Positions 8,779 to 17,792 of a DNA stretch of 64,000 nt are shown in pieces; position 1 is the stretch's first letter; each line of letters opens with the position of its first letter. The notes under the pieces were generated by a model. The model worked only from the letters and a program-made list of their open reading frames with translations, was not told where the DNA came from and searched no databases. The translations under genes were made by a program, and so were the position numbers. Source of the stretch: Xiheimicrobium sp033763395 (lineage in GTDB: Bacteria > Myxococcota > Myxococcia > Myxococcales > Myxococcaceae); NCBI GenBank assembly GCA_033763395.1, contig JANRKQ010000242.1, positions 15,239 through 79,238 on the forward strand, in the 5' to 3' direction.

Positions 8779-10035
8779 ATGCGCTCGGCTCTCTTCCTGC
8801 TCACCCTGGCGGCTTGTGATGGCGTGGGACACGACCTCAGCCCGCCGGCGGTCCCGCTCGAGGCAGCCGGGCTGCCGAACCTCGGGGCCCTCGACGACGC
8901 GGGGACGGGCCTCTTCGGGTCGGGCCTGGTCGACGCTGGCCGGGTGGAGGCCTCGCCCGACGCGGGCGAGCCCGATGCTGGCGCTTCGGTCGCGGCGGCC
9001 GACGCTGGCCTGGTGGATGCTGGCGCTCCCCCGGCGACGGTCGACGCTGGCTCCCCGCCGGATGCCGGGCAACGGTTGGTCGATGTGCTCATCGCGCAGG
9101 GGCGGCTCGGCCGCACCACGCTGTCATGCGACGACGGGCGCACCTGGGTTCACGACCGTGACGAAGCGGCCGGCACCCGCTGTGGAGACCCTCCGCTCGT
9201 CGAGTGTTTTCACCACCCGTGGGCGTCGATGGGCCTCGTGCACACGGGCGCCTCGGTCGTGGCCACGTGGGGCTGGGGAGCGCCCGGCCGGGTGCGACGA
9301 ACGCTCGACGGCGTGTCGTGGGAAGACGTCACCACCGGCACGTCGTTTGGCGCCATCGCGGCGAGCGCGCAGGCCGTCATCGGGGCCTCGGGGCCGCCGC
9401 AGGTGTCACGCCTCGACGGCCAGCGCGGCACCTGGAGCGCGGGCGGAGACCTGCGCACGGGCTCGGTGACGCGCCACGCTGCATTTCTGCCAGGCGGTGG
9501 CGGCCGCTTCTTCATCGCCCTCGATGACGCCCTCAAGGCCAGCGACGACCTGGGGGTGACCTGGACGACGGTCGCGCTCCCGGCGCCCTGTCTGGCTGGC
9601 GTGCGGGGGCTGCTCGCGCACGGGACGACGCTCATCCTCGTGCGATGGAGCGGCGCGCTCTGCACCTCGACCGACCGGGGCGCCACCTGGGCGCAGCAGA
9701 CCGTCGCCTCGGGCTTCACCTCGAACGGCGTGTACGCCAACGGCGCCTTCCTGCTGTGGAACGGGGCCACCCGCTATCGCAGCGCCGACGGCCTCACGTG
9801 GGCGTCAGCGCAGAGCCTGCCGAGCGACGTCTCCATTGGCCCGGTGGTCATCACCCGCGCGGGCACCCTCGTCGCGTTCAAGGGCGGGTGGCAGGCCGAG
9901 TACGCGTTCGAGCGCATCTACCGGAGCAGCGACGGGTTGACGTGGCAGGTGCTCCCGGCCTCTGCCCACGCCCGCAGCCACCCCATCACCCACCTCGTCA
10001 GCGGGCCGCTGCGCGCGTCGAGCGTGTGCCCGTGA
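8779..10035 (+). CDS. Lipoprotein with Asp-Ala-Gly linker and BNR/sialidase-like propeller
   Basis: MRSALFLLTLAACDG gives a lipobox (LAAC, C13). Residues about 40-95 are a linker built on DAG/DAGE repeats, common in surface lipoproteins of this phylum. The rest contains Asp-box-like blades: SDDLGVTWTTV, STDRGATWAQQ, SADGLTWASA and SSDGLTWQVL. They resemble BNR/Ycf48-type propellers. These folds bind many ligands, and no sialidase catalytic arginine triad was identified, so function is unknown. It is transcribed away from the kelch-like gene and converges with the delta-60 gene. Confidence 0.8.
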   Translation: MRSALFLLTLAACDGVGHDLSPPAVPLEAAGLPNLGALDDAGTGLFGSGLVDAGRVEASPDAGEPDAGASVAAADAGLVDAGAPPATVDAGSPPDAGQRLVDVLIAQGRLGRTTLSCDDGRTWVHDRDEAAGTRCGDPPLVECFHHPWASMGLVHTGASVVATWGWGAPGRVRRTLDGVSWEDVTTGTSFGAIAASAQAVIGASGPPQVSRLDGQRGTWSAGGDLRTGSVTRHAAFLPGGGGRFFIALDDALKASDDLGVTWTTVALPAPCLAGVRGLLAHGTTLILVRWSGALCTSTDRGATWAQQTVASGFTSNGVYANGAFLLWNGATRYRSADGLTWASAQSLPSDVSIGPVVITRAGTLVAFKGGWQAEYAFERIYRSSDGLTWQVLPASAHARSHPITHLVSGPLRASSVCP

Positions 10036-10057
10036 GGGTCGGCGTGGGCTGCCGAAC

Positions 10058-10073
10058 GCGTCGGCGTCGACGC
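10058..10073. terminator. Hairpin between convergent genes, possible terminator
   Basis: GCGTCG and CGACGC form a perfect 6-bp stem around GCGT, followed by a second short hairpin (GGAGC-GCT-GCTCC at about 10091). It lies between the ends of the 8779 and 10105 genes. There is no T tract, so only the structure supports it. Confidence 0.3.
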
Positions 10074-10104
10074 ATGAAGCGTGCAGCGGGAGCGCTGCTC
10101 CGCC

Positions 10105-11520
10105 TCAGCGCCAGCGCCGCAGCACCACCCACAGCGCCATCAGCAACAGGGGCCACGACGGAGCCGATGCGCACTCGTTCGCCACCCGCATCGTCGAAGG
10201 CCGCGCATCGCGGACAAAGCGGAGCACCACCCAGTCGCGGTTCGCCGCACCGGCGACCCATAGGCGCCCATGCGCATCGCGCACCACCGCGCGGGCCGAG
10301 TCGGGGCCCGACGTCACGTCGAACGTCACCAGGGGGTCCACTGCACGCCCAGCGCCGTCCACCACCTGCAGCGCCAGCGCGCCGGTTCCCGCCCCGCCTT
10401 GCGCGTCACCTGCGATGAGGAACGTGCCGTCATCGAGCGGCGCCATCGCCCAGACCGCCGAGAAGGTGGGCAGCACCACCCGGCCATCGACACCGAAGGA
10501 CGGGTCGACCGCCCCCGATGCCAACACCCGCACGAGCGCGCCTTCGAAGGTGTTGGCCAGCGTGCGCGCCCGGCCCATGCACCAGACGGCTCCGTCGGGC
10601 GCAGCGAAGGCGGCCAGGCACTCGTCGTCATTGCCAGGGAGGTCGACCTGCACGAGGCCCGCGAGTCCGCGCGCGTCGGTGAAGGACGGGTCGAGCCTCC
10701 CGCTCGAGTCGAGGCGCGCCAGGGCGAAGTCACTCGCCGCGCCGGCGCTGGTGCGCCCCGGGAGGACGAGCTGACCCGATGCCGTCGCAACCCCCGCGTT
10801 GCCCCGCTGGTCGAGCCCGCCGAAGTCGACCACGGTGGAGCCACTGGCACCAAAGCCCGTCGCCGGCTGCGCCGCGGTGCCGTCGCGCGCGATGGCCACC
10901 AGGTCTCCCGGACCGGGAAAGACGTTCCACGACGTGCCCGTGCACACCACGCTGCCATCGTCGCGCCGCCACACGCCGAGACAGGCGCCGGGGTTGCCGA
11001 ACGCGACCGAGACCTTCTCGTGGCCGCCGACGCCGAAGGCCGGGTCGGGCTGCCCACTGGGCAAGAGTTTGCCCAATACGGCGATGGGCTCGTTGCCGAT
11101 GGTCTTCGACTCGCCCGCGATGAAGATGGTGCCATCGACTGAGAGCGACAACCCGTGACCGATGTCGGCGGTCGTCACCGAGACCTGCCCCACCCCGTTC
11201 ATGCCGAAGGTGGAGTCGAGCGCGCCCGCTTCGGTCAGGCGCACGACCGCGAGGTCCCGGTCGGCCGGAGTGCCTGCGGTGCCAGCGAGCAGCGCACGCC
11301 CGGTGGGGTCGATGGCGAGGCCCTGGGTGCCGAGGCCCACGTTGTCGACGCCCGCCACGTCCACCCTCACCACCCCGCACGTCCCGAAGGTGGCGTCGAC
11401 CCGATGACCGGCGACCCGTGGCTCGAGCGCGCAGGGCCCCGCGTCGTCGAAGCCGAGCGGCACCTCGAAGCCGCAGGCCGTCATCCACGCGAGCAACAGC
11501 AGTGAGCGTGAAGCCCTCAT
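10105..11520 (-). CDS. Delta-60 repeat protein, lipid- or tail-anchored
   Basis: 471 aa from ATG 11520 (AGGAG 10 nt upstream); a longer frame to 11568 is rejected because the signal peptide MRASRSLLLLAWMTACG begins here. The protein is made of delta-60 (TIGR02608-type) units of the pattern LD-x-x-FG-x-x-G: DATFGTCGVV, LDSTFGMNGVG, PDPAFGVGGHE, VDPSFGVDGRV. The C-terminus NECASAPSWPLLLMALWVVLRRWR is a Cys-TM-Arg tail like MYXO-CTERM. Both a lipobox-like Cys and the tail are present, so which anchor is used is unclear. Delta-60 propellers have no established enzymatic activity. Confidence 0.8.
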   Translation of the reverse strand: MRASRSLLLLAWMTACGFEVPLGFDDAGPCALEPRVAGHRVDATFGTCGVVRVDVAGVDNVGLGTQGLAIDPTGRALLAGTAGTPADRDLAVVRLTEAGALDSTFGMNGVGQVSVTTADIGHGLSLSVDGTIFIAGESKTIGNEPIAVLGKLLPSGQPDPAFGVGGHEKVSVAFGNPGACLGVWRRDDGSVVCTGTSWNVFPGPGDLVAIARDGTAAQPATGFGASGSTVVDFGGLDQRGNAGVATASGQLVLPGRTSAGAASDFALARLDSSGRLDPSFTDARGLAGLVQVDLPGNDDECLAAFAAPDGAVWCMGRARTLANTFEGALVRVLASGAVDPSFGVDGRVVLPTFSAVWAMAPLDDGTFLIAGDAQGGAGTGALALQVVDGAGRAVDPLVTFDVTSGPDSARAVVRDAHGRLWVAGAANRDWVVLRFVRDARPSTMRVANECASAPSWPLLLMALWVVLRRWR

Positions 11521-11734
11521 CGAGCGAGCGCTCCTGTCCCTGGCGCGGATGGGAGTCGGCGGGGGCACGCGAACGGCACACCGAGGGCGCGGCCTGAAGC
11601 CGGCGAGTCGCGTCTTCTCAGGGCCGCCACGTCGTCGCGCTTCCTCACCTGCGCGCAGCCACGCGCCGCGCCCCCGCCGACGCGTCCTCCACCCACGCCA
11701 TGTACCTTCATTCGCGCCGCCACCGTGTCGCGCT

Positions 11735-12511
11735 TCATCGGCCGCACGCCCCCTTCAGGCGCGCCAGCAGAGGCGACGTCGGGTGTGCCGCGCGAAAGCG
11801 CTCGAGGGCGTCGGCGCCAGCGATGGCGTCGGTGGCACACAGCGCCAACACCCGCGCACCCGCGCGCTCCTGACGCAACTGCCCGCGCGAGAACCGGGCG
11901 TCCTGCTGGTCGAGCAGCTCGAGGGCGCGGCGTGGCTGCTGCGCGCGGAGGGCGAGTTGGACCTCTCGCAGCCCCTGCGTCTCGGCTTCGAGCTCGTCGG
12001 GCGATGGCGACGCCACGGGAAGAGAGGCACCCGCCGGCGGCGCGACGACGACTGGAGTCACCGGCGGCGCCACCGGCTCGGGCGGCCGAACCACCTTCTT
12101 CACCATCTTCTTCACGACCCGCGGCGCGGGCCCGGGCGCGCTCGGCGGCTCCGTGGGTTCGTCATGCGGCGACACCTCAGCCGGCTCGACCCCGGGCGCC
12201 ACGTCTGCCGCCGGCGCGACCACCACGGGCCGCGCTTCGACGACTGGCGGCTGAACGGCCGGCCGCGTCGCCACCACCGCCACGACGCCGATGACGAGGC
12301 TGCTCACCACGCCCACTCCGCCCACCACCGCGCGCAGGCCCAGGCCCTTCGCCGCCACCGCGGGAGGCTCAGGCAGCTCGGGGCCGACGGCGCCCGTCGC
12401 GAGCGCCACCGCGAGCCGCTGACGCAGGCGCTCCCGGTCGGCGCCCGTCGGGCCTTCTTCGGCCTGGCCGGCGCGCAGCACGTCTCTGGACTTCGGGTCG
12501 AGCGAGTTCAT
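11735..12511 (-). CDS. Membrane protein paired with ECF sigma factor; putative anti-sigma factor
   Basis: 258 aa. ATG 12511 overlaps the sigma-factor stop as ATGA, so the two are translationally coupled; the longer open frame upstream only shadows the sigma gene. Residues 1-50 are a short helical cytosolic part (MNSLDPKSRDVLRAG). Then come one TM segment (about 58-80, VVGGVGVVSSLVIGVVAVVA), a Pro/Val-rich linker, and a C-terminal helical TPR-like part (LREVQLALRAQQPRRALELLDQQ). Topology and coupling fit a membrane anti-sigma factor with a sensing outer domain, but no anti-sigma domain such as zinc-finger HxxxCxxC is present. The role is inferred from position. Confidence 0.7.
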   Translation of the reverse strand: MNSLDPKSRDVLRAGQAEEGPTGADRERLRQRLAVALATGAVGPELPEPPAVAAKGLGLRAVVGGVGVVSSLVIGVVAVVATRPAVQPPVVEARPVVVAPAADVAPGVEPAEVSPHDEPTEPPSAPGPAPRVVKKMVKKVVRPPEPVAPPVTPVVVAPPAGASLPVASPSPDELEAETQGLREVQLALRAQQPRRALELLDQQDARFSRGQLRQERAGARVLALCATDAIAGADALERFRAAHPTSPLLARLKGACGR

Positions 12512-13080
12512 CGCGTCCTCCAGGCTTCTTTGGCCCGCTCCCGCTCGACGGCCTGCGCAAAGTCGCGGCGGGCGTCTCGCAGGCGTGAGTGGGCGGTGTT
12601 CTGGTTCAGCTCGAGGACCCTGGCGGCATCGGCCACCGACAGCTCCTCGAGCTCGACGAGGACGAAGAGTTCTCGGCGCTCCTCGGTGAGCGCGTCGAGC
12701 ACCCGGTACATCACCTCGGCGGCCTGCCGGCCCTCGACGGCGCTGTCGGGCGTCGCCACCGGCCGGCTGGGCTCGGCGGCCTGGGCGTCGAGGCGTCGCT
12801 GGGTGGCGCGGCCCGCCCGCCGGTAGGTGGCCGACACCCGCAGCACGAAGTGGAACAGCCACGTCTTGAAGGACGCCTCGCCACGGAACTCCGGCAGCCG
12901 GCGGTAGACGGCGAGGAAGACGTCCTGCACGGCGTCGTCGAGCTGCGCGGGCTGCACCCCCAGGCGCCGGCAGTTGTTCCAGACGAAGGTGAGGTGCTGC
13001 TCGTACAGGGCCGCGAAGTCGCCGGGCAGGGGCGGCGGCGGCCCCTCGTCACGCCCGCGCTGTGCCGTCGTCCCTGTCAT
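12508..13080 (-). CDS. ECF-type RNA polymerase sigma factor
   Basis: 190 aa from ATG 13080. Region 2 is clear (FAALYEQHLTFVWNNC... DDAVQDVFLAVYRRLPEF... SFKTWLFHFVLRVSATYRR), as is region 4 (LTEERRELFVLVELEELSVADAARVLELNQNTAHSRL). It lacks regions 1.1 and 3, as ECF factors do. It recruits RNA polymerase to a small regulon, normally while held by an anti-sigma factor. Here it lies 9 bp after the 13090 gene and overlaps the 11735 gene by 4 nt, so the three form one operon that may be autoregulated. The region 2/4 sequence was not assigned to a numbered ECF group. Confidence 0.92.
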   Translation of the reverse strand: MTGTTAQRGRDEGPPPPLPGDFAALYEQHLTFVWNNCRRLGVQPAQLDDAVQDVFLAVYRRLPEFRGEASFKTWLFHFVLRVSATYRRAGRATQRRLDAQAAEPSRPVATPDSAVEGRQAAEVMYRVLDALTEERRELFVLVELEELSVADAARVLELNQNTAHSRLRDARRDFAQAVERERAKEAWRTR

Positions 13081-13089
13081 CTGGAGTGC

Positions 13090-13974
13090 TCAGTTGCGGC
13101 CAGGGGTGCCACCTCGTGGCGGAAAGAGCACCTCGAGGGTGAAGGCGCCGCGCCCACTCACGACGCCGGGAGTCGCCAGGTCGCCCACACCGCCCGCCGT
13201 GAAGCGAGGGCGGGTGATGGGCACGAGGGCCTCGGCGCGAAGCCCCACCCGCAGCCACCGCCAGACGAGGCCCAGCGCGAGCCCGGCCCGACCCGCGAGC
13301 CAGGGCGCGGTGTTCACCGCTGGGTCCGAGAGGCCGAAGCTGCGGCCGCGCAGGCCACCTGCCTCGAGCGCCACCACCGGCGCGACGAAGAAGGGGCCGA
13401 GCTCGACGTCCCACCGGGCGCCCACGGCGCCGGTGTAGAGCGTGAGGGTGGCGCCCGGCATCGTCGCCGTCGACTGGGGCAGAAAGCCCTGCCCCTGGAG
13501 CTCGAGCCCGAGCCCCACCGGCCCCCGAAGCCCCACGGTGAGGCCCAGCCCGGGCGTGAGGGCAGGCAGGGTGTGGGTGTCGGCGCTGGCCCACAGGCCG
13601 AGGCTGAAGCGCACGGGGGGCGGCGCCTCGAGCACGGGCGCCTCAGCCACCGCGAGCGGGTCGACCATCAACGCCACCACCACCACCGCCGCGGCCGAGA
13701 CGGCGGTGCACGTCGCGCCCGTGAGGGTGCGCTCGCCACCCAGCGCGTTGCGCAGCTCGACCTGCCAGCGCCCGTCATCGGCCAGCGCGACGCGGCCGGT
13801 GACGGTGAGGGCGGGCTCGGCCCTCGCGCCGCTCACCTGCCGCTCGACGGCGTCCTCCACCTGGGTGGAGGTGGGGCAGCCGGGCGGGGCGCTCCAGCGC
13901 AGCGTGAGGCCGGGCACGGCGGCCAGGGCCGAGGCCCCCAGACACCACGTCAACACGAGGGCGGCGCGCGACAC
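13090..13974 (-). CDS. Secreted/outer-membrane protein heading the sigma-factor operon
   Basis: 294 aa from GTG 13974, with signal peptide (SRAALVLTWCLGASALAAVP). The N-terminal half has a short alpha/beta segment with two cysteines (CPTSTQVEDAVERQ... TCTAVSAAAVVVVALMVDP). The C-terminal half alternates Gly and hydrophobic residues in strands (VRFSLGLWASADTHTL, GLGLELQGQGF, VGLRAEALVPI), typical of a small outer-membrane beta-barrel. No family name was recognised. First gene of the operon 13974-11735. Its start is 87 bp from that of the divergent DUF1592 gene at 14062. Confidence 0.7.
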   Translation of the reverse strand: MSRAALVLTWCLGASALAAVPGLTLRWSAPPGCPTSTQVEDAVERQVSGARAEPALTVTGRVALADDGRWQVELRNALGGERTLTGATCTAVSAAAVVVVALMVDPLAVAEAPVLEAPPPVRFSLGLWASADTHTLPALTPGLGLTVGLRGPVGLGLELQGQGFLPQSTATMPGATLTLYTGAVGARWDVELGPFFVAPVVALEAGGLRGRSFGLSDPAVNTAPWLAGRAGLALGLVWRWLRVGLRAEALVPITRPRFTAGGVGDLATPGVVSGRGAFTLEVLFPPRGGTPGRN

Positions 13975-14061
13975 GCCTTCACAATCTCCCAGAAAAACGG
14001 GGGTTCCTCACCTTCCTGTCGTTTTCGCCACGACTCGCCCCCGCCCCGGCACCAACCAGGC

Positions 14062-15924
14062 GTGCGTTCACGTTTCGACTGGCTGGCGGTGGTGCTCCTT
14101 GCCGGGTGTGAGGGAGCCATTCTGGGGGCCCCCGCGGCCTCACCCGTGGCCCCGGTTCCGGTGGCGCAGCTTCCAGTGGGGACGCCGGAGCGGCCTCCTG
14201 ACGGGGCCCCAGCGCCCCCCACGCCCCCGCTGACGCCGGGCGAGGGCAACCCCTTCACCTGCGAGGCCGACGAAGCGCCTCCGACGCTCGACGCGCGACG
14301 CCTCACCCGCGCCGAGTACCTCAACGCGCTGCGGGCGCTGGTGACGCACGGCCTGGGCGCGGCCGACGCGGCGACGCTCCTGCGCCAGGTGGACGCGGAC
14401 GGACGGCTGCCCCCCGAAGTCACCGGCGGCTACTCGACGGCCGACACCAACTTCTCGGTGCTGCACGCGAGAGAGACGTTCGCCATCGCCGATGGTGTCG
14501 CCACGGCCATCGGCGCGCCCGCCGCCTACGGCCGCTTCGTGTCCGCCTTCCTCGCGCTGGGCCCCGCCACCTGCCCGGCGCCGAGCCCCACGGCCCTCTC
14601 CGATGCCTGCGAAGACGCCTTCATTCGAAACCTCACGCTGCGCGCGTGGGGCCGGCCCATCGAAGCGGGCGCCGCCGCCGGCAACGACGAGCTCGCCGCC
14701 TTCCGTCGGGAGTTCGCCCTGGCTCCGACGAGCCGCGAGGGCGTCGAGGCGGTGGTGGTGAAGACGCTTCTGGCGCCGGCCTTCCTCTTCCACCTCGAGA
14801 CCGACCTGCGCCCGGTGTCGGGCCCGACGCACGCCCTGTCGTCGCACGCCATCGCCCGGCGCCTCGCCTACACCTTCACCCAGGCGCCGCCCGACGAGGC
14901 GCTGCTGGCGTTGGCCGCCAGCGCCGACCTGCAGCGCGACGCCGACTTCCAGCGGGCGCTGGCGCTGGTGCAGCCCCGCATGGGCGCGGTGGTGACGCAG
15001 TTCTCGCGCGAGTGGCTGCACCTCGACGGGCTGCCCGGCTTCATCGAGCAGAACCACCCCCGCTCGCTGCGGGTGCGCGCGGGCGTGACGCTCGACGACG
15101 GCCTGCGCGCGGCGATGCGCGACGAGGTGCTCGAGCTGTGGCGGTGGGTGAACGACTCGGGCGGGACCCTTTCCGACGTCTTCACCAGCGACGTGTCCTT
15201 CGCGCGGCACCCGGGGTTGATGCACGTCTATGGCCAGCAGACGCCCGCGCCAGCCACCGTCACGACCCAGACGGCGGTGCGCTTTCCGGCTGGCCAGCGC
15301 AGCGGGCTCTTGACGCGCGCGGCGATGCTGTCGTCGGGCACGCACACCGAGAACCCGATTCTGCGCGCCATTCACCTGCGCCGTGACGTGCTGTGCCTGC
15401 CCACGCCGCAGCCCGGCAACCTGCCCCCCAACTCGCTCGCCGCCCCGCTGCCCGACGCGACGATGACGACGCGGGAGCGCTACCACGCCAAGACGAGCGT
15501 GCAGCCCTGCCAGGGCTGTCACCAGCTCATCAACCCGCTGGGCTTCGCGCTCAGCCGCTACGACGCGCTCGGGCGCTACCAGACGACGGAGCTGGCCTTC
15601 GACGCGACGTGGAACGTGGTGGGCCAGCTGCCGGTGTCGTCGACGGCCGACCTCTCGGGCCCGCTGGGCCTGGGGCACACGGTGGCCGATGGGCTCGAGC
15701 TGAGCGCGGTGGTGGCCCAGACGGCGGCCCTGCGCTCGTGCATCACCCGCAACCTCTCGGCGTACCTGAACGGCCTGCAGGCGCTGCCGCCGGCCAGCGG
15801 CGCCTCGTGTGAGCGGCGCCACATGTACCAGTCCCTCGCCGACGGCGCGCCCCTGCGCCGCCTCTTCGAGAGCGCCGTGCTGGACTCGCGCTTTCGCCAC
15901 CGCACCCTGAGGAGCTCGCCATGA
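14062..15924 (+). CDS. DUF1592/DUF1588 c-type-cytochrome-like lipoprotein, pair 1
   Basis: 620 aa from GTG 14062; the longer upstream frame only shadows the sigma operon. MRSRFDWLAVVLLAGCEG is a lipoprotein signal (C16). After a Pro linker come the DUF1587/1595 start (LDARRLTRAEYLNALRAL), DUF1592 (SHAIARRLAYTFTQAPPDEALL), and DUF1588 with one heme-type motif CQGCH inside QPCQGCHQLINPLGFALSRYDALGRYQ. A DUF1585 end follows. Families of this kind are widespread in Planctomycetota and Myxococcota, always next to a DUF1552 (or DUF1501) gene, as here; their substrate is unknown. It overlaps the next gene by 4 nt (ATGA). Confidence 0.9.
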   Translation: MRSRFDWLAVVLLAGCEGAILGAPAASPVAPVPVAQLPVGTPERPPDGAPAPPTPPLTPGEGNPFTCEADEAPPTLDARRLTRAEYLNALRALVTHGLGAADAATLLRQVDADGRLPPEVTGGYSTADTNFSVLHARETFAIADGVATAIGAPAAYGRFVSAFLALGPATCPAPSPTALSDACEDAFIRNLTLRAWGRPIEAGAAAGNDELAAFRREFALAPTSREGVEAVVVKTLLAPAFLFHLETDLRPVSGPTHALSSHAIARRLAYTFTQAPPDEALLALAASADLQRDADFQRALALVQPRMGAVVTQFSREWLHLDGLPGFIEQNHPRSLRVRAGVTLDDGLRAAMRDEVLELWRWVNDSGGTLSDVFTSDVSFARHPGLMHVYGQQTPAPATVTTQTAVRFPAGQRSGLLTRAAMLSSGTHTENPILRAIHLRRDVLCLPTPQPGNLPPNSLAAPLPDATMTTRERYHAKTSVQPCQGCHQLINPLGFALSRYDALGRYQTTELAFDATWNVVGQLPVSSTADLSGPLGLGHTVADGLELSAVVAQTAALRSCITRNLSAYLNGLQALPPASGASCERRHMYQSLADGAPLRRLFESAVLDSRFRHRTLRSSP

Positions 15925-17573
15925 CGTACGACCGCCTGTCCCGCCGCATGTTCCTGCGCGGCGCCGCTGGGGCCTGGCTGGCCATTCCCCTGCTCGAGTC
16001 GCTCTTGCCGGCCGAGGCGCGCGCGCAGGGCACGCCGGTGCGCCGCTTCATCTCCATCATCACGCCCTACGACATGGGCCACCACGCGGCCTGGCTGCCC
16101 AACACCGGCTCGCCCATCACCAACCTCGCCCAGCCGGCCCAGGTGCTGATGCCGGGCAACGGGCACCACGCCATTCGGCACCAACCGCTGCGCGACTTCG
16201 TGCCCACGTCCACCTCGCCGCTGAGCCTCGTGGCGGGCGCGCACTTCAACCCCTGGCTGTCGTCGATGACCATCATGCGCAGCCTCAACCACAGCGTGCG
16301 CTACGGCCACGGCGCGGCGTGGGTGCTGGGCGGCATCCAGGCCGACGCGCCAGAGCGCGGAGCGCTGCCCACCATCGAGACGGCCGACGTGGTGCTCAAC
16401 AAGCACCGGGGCTTCAACCCCGCCGGGCTGCCGCACATCTTCTGTGGCAACGCGGGCTACGGCCCCGACACGTATTCCTATGTCTCCAGCGGGGGCCCCG
16501 CGGGCTACGCCAGCTGCCTGGGCGAGGACCTGACGGCCCTCTACAACCGGCTCTTCTCCAACGGCGCGCTGCCTGAAGGCGGCTCCACCACCAGCCAGCA
16601 CCCGCGCCACGACATCCTCTCGCGGGTGCAGGAGGACTATCGGCGCGTGCGCAACAGCCGCTTCACCAGCGCGGCCGACAAGCGCACCCTCGACAACGCG
16701 CTCGACCAGTTCCGCGACGCGCAGGCCAGCCTCACCCGCGTCACCACCTCGAGCTGCACGCACCGGACGCTCGGGCGCTCGGGCCAGGTGTGGCAGGCCG
16801 CCTCGCAGGCCGCGGTGGGGCAGGCGCTGGCCGACCTCATCGCCGCCGCCATCATGTGTGACTCGGCGCGCGTCTTCACCATCGGCGCGCCCATGCTGGG
16901 CGGCACGCTCAACGGGCAGGTGGACCAGCACGAAGAGGTCTCGCACGTGCCCTTCAGCACCTTTGGGGGGCGGCCCTCGTGGCAGCTCACCGCCGAGCGC
17001 AAGACGGCCATCGCCCGCACCTTCGTCGCGCCGCTGCTGCAGCGCCTCGCGTCGGCCATCGACCCGTCGAATGGCCGCTCGTACCTCTACAACTCGCTCG
17101 TCTACTTCACCGCCGAGTCCGGCATCGCGCACGGCTACGGCTCACACCCGGTGATGTTGTTCGGCAACGCCGGCGGCTCGCTCGGCTCGGGCCACTACAT
17201 CGACTACGCCAACCGCGCCGCCGGCACCTTCGCGGGCGGAGACGGCTTCTCGGAGGTGGTGGGCTCGCCCACCTTCGGCAACAATTGGTGGGGCGCCTCG
17301 TACAACCGGCTGCTGGTGACGGTGCTGCAGGCCATGGGCCTGACGCCGCAGGACTATGAGAACCAGGCGCTCAACGCCCAGCTGTACAACCGCACCGACC
17401 TGGGGCCGAACAACCGCAACCTCACCAACCTGGGCGGCTTCGGCTACGCCATGCCGCGGGACTTGTCGGGTGAGAACACCAGCAGCTGGGGCTTCAACCA
17501 CTACCTGCGGCCCGGCCTCGAGGGGCAGGACCTGCGCCAGTTTCGCCACCCGCTGCCGATGCCCCCCGCCTAG
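15921..17573 (+). CDS. DUF1552 protein with Tat signal, pair 1
   Basis: 550 aa; ATG 15921 overlaps the upstream stop. The N-terminus carries SRRMFLRGAAGAWLAIPLLES with cleavage near EARAQG, a twin-arginine signal, so the protein is exported folded. The body is DUF1552, an alkaline-phosphatase-fold relative (FISIITPYDMGHHAAWLP, LADLIAAAIMCDSARVFTIG, NSLVYFTAESGIAHGYGSHPVMLFGNAGG). Partner of the 14062 protein; the coupling suggests a complex or shared pathway outside the inner membrane. The residues DxH and ESG...HGYGSH could bind metal, but this is not established. Confidence 0.88.
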   Translation: MTYDRLSRRMFLRGAAGAWLAIPLLESLLPAEARAQGTPVRRFISIITPYDMGHHAAWLPNTGSPITNLAQPAQVLMPGNGHHAIRHQPLRDFVPTSTSPLSLVAGAHFNPWLSSMTIMRSLNHSVRYGHGAAWVLGGIQADAPERGALPTIETADVVLNKHRGFNPAGLPHIFCGNAGYGPDTYSYVSSGGPAGYASCLGEDLTALYNRLFSNGALPEGGSTTSQHPRHDILSRVQEDYRRVRNSRFTSAADKRTLDNALDQFRDAQASLTRVTTSSCTHRTLGRSGQVWQAASQAAVGQALADLIAAAIMCDSARVFTIGAPMLGGTLNGQVDQHEEVSHVPFSTFGGRPSWQLTAERKTAIARTFVAPLLQRLASAIDPSNGRSYLYNSLVYFTAESGIAHGYGSHPVMLFGNAGGSLGSGHYIDYANRAAGTFAGGDGFSEVVGSPTFGNNWWGASYNRLLVTVLQAMGLTPQDYENQALNAQLYNRTDLGPNNRNLTNLGGFGYAMPRDLSGENTSSWGFNHYLRPGLEGQDLRQFRHPLPMPPA

Positions 17574-17706
17574 GAGCCGGAGACGGCCCCCCCTGGCGCC
17601 ACGTCTCGAGGTGGGGCGGCTCCTCAGCGGGCCGAGCAGGTTGCTGAGCTGAGTAAAACCGATGAGCTGCGAGCCGGCCGTGGCTCGTTGCGGGCAGACG
17701 ACACAC

Positions 17707-17748
17707 CTCGAGCCCTCGCGACCGGCGGTCACCGGTGCTTCGCTCGAG
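17707..17748. other. Inverted repeat in 219-bp intergenic region
   Basis: CTCGAGC (17707-17713) pairs with GCTCGAG (17742-17748), with an inner ACCGG/CCGGT stem. It is 45 bp before the di-heme peroxidase start and could be a regulatory site or the end of the DUF1552 transcript. Nothing else is evident in 17574-17792. Confidence 0.3.
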
Positions 17749-17792
17749 AGAGGGGGTGATCACTTTTTCTCGGAGCCAGACACCCTGGTGGC

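Noticed and set aside
12589..14061. Upstream extension of the DUF1592 frame over the sigma-factor operon
   Set aside because: The predicted sequence is antisense to sigma and barrel genes, low in complexity, and lacks a signal peptide; the lipoprotein start is at 14062.
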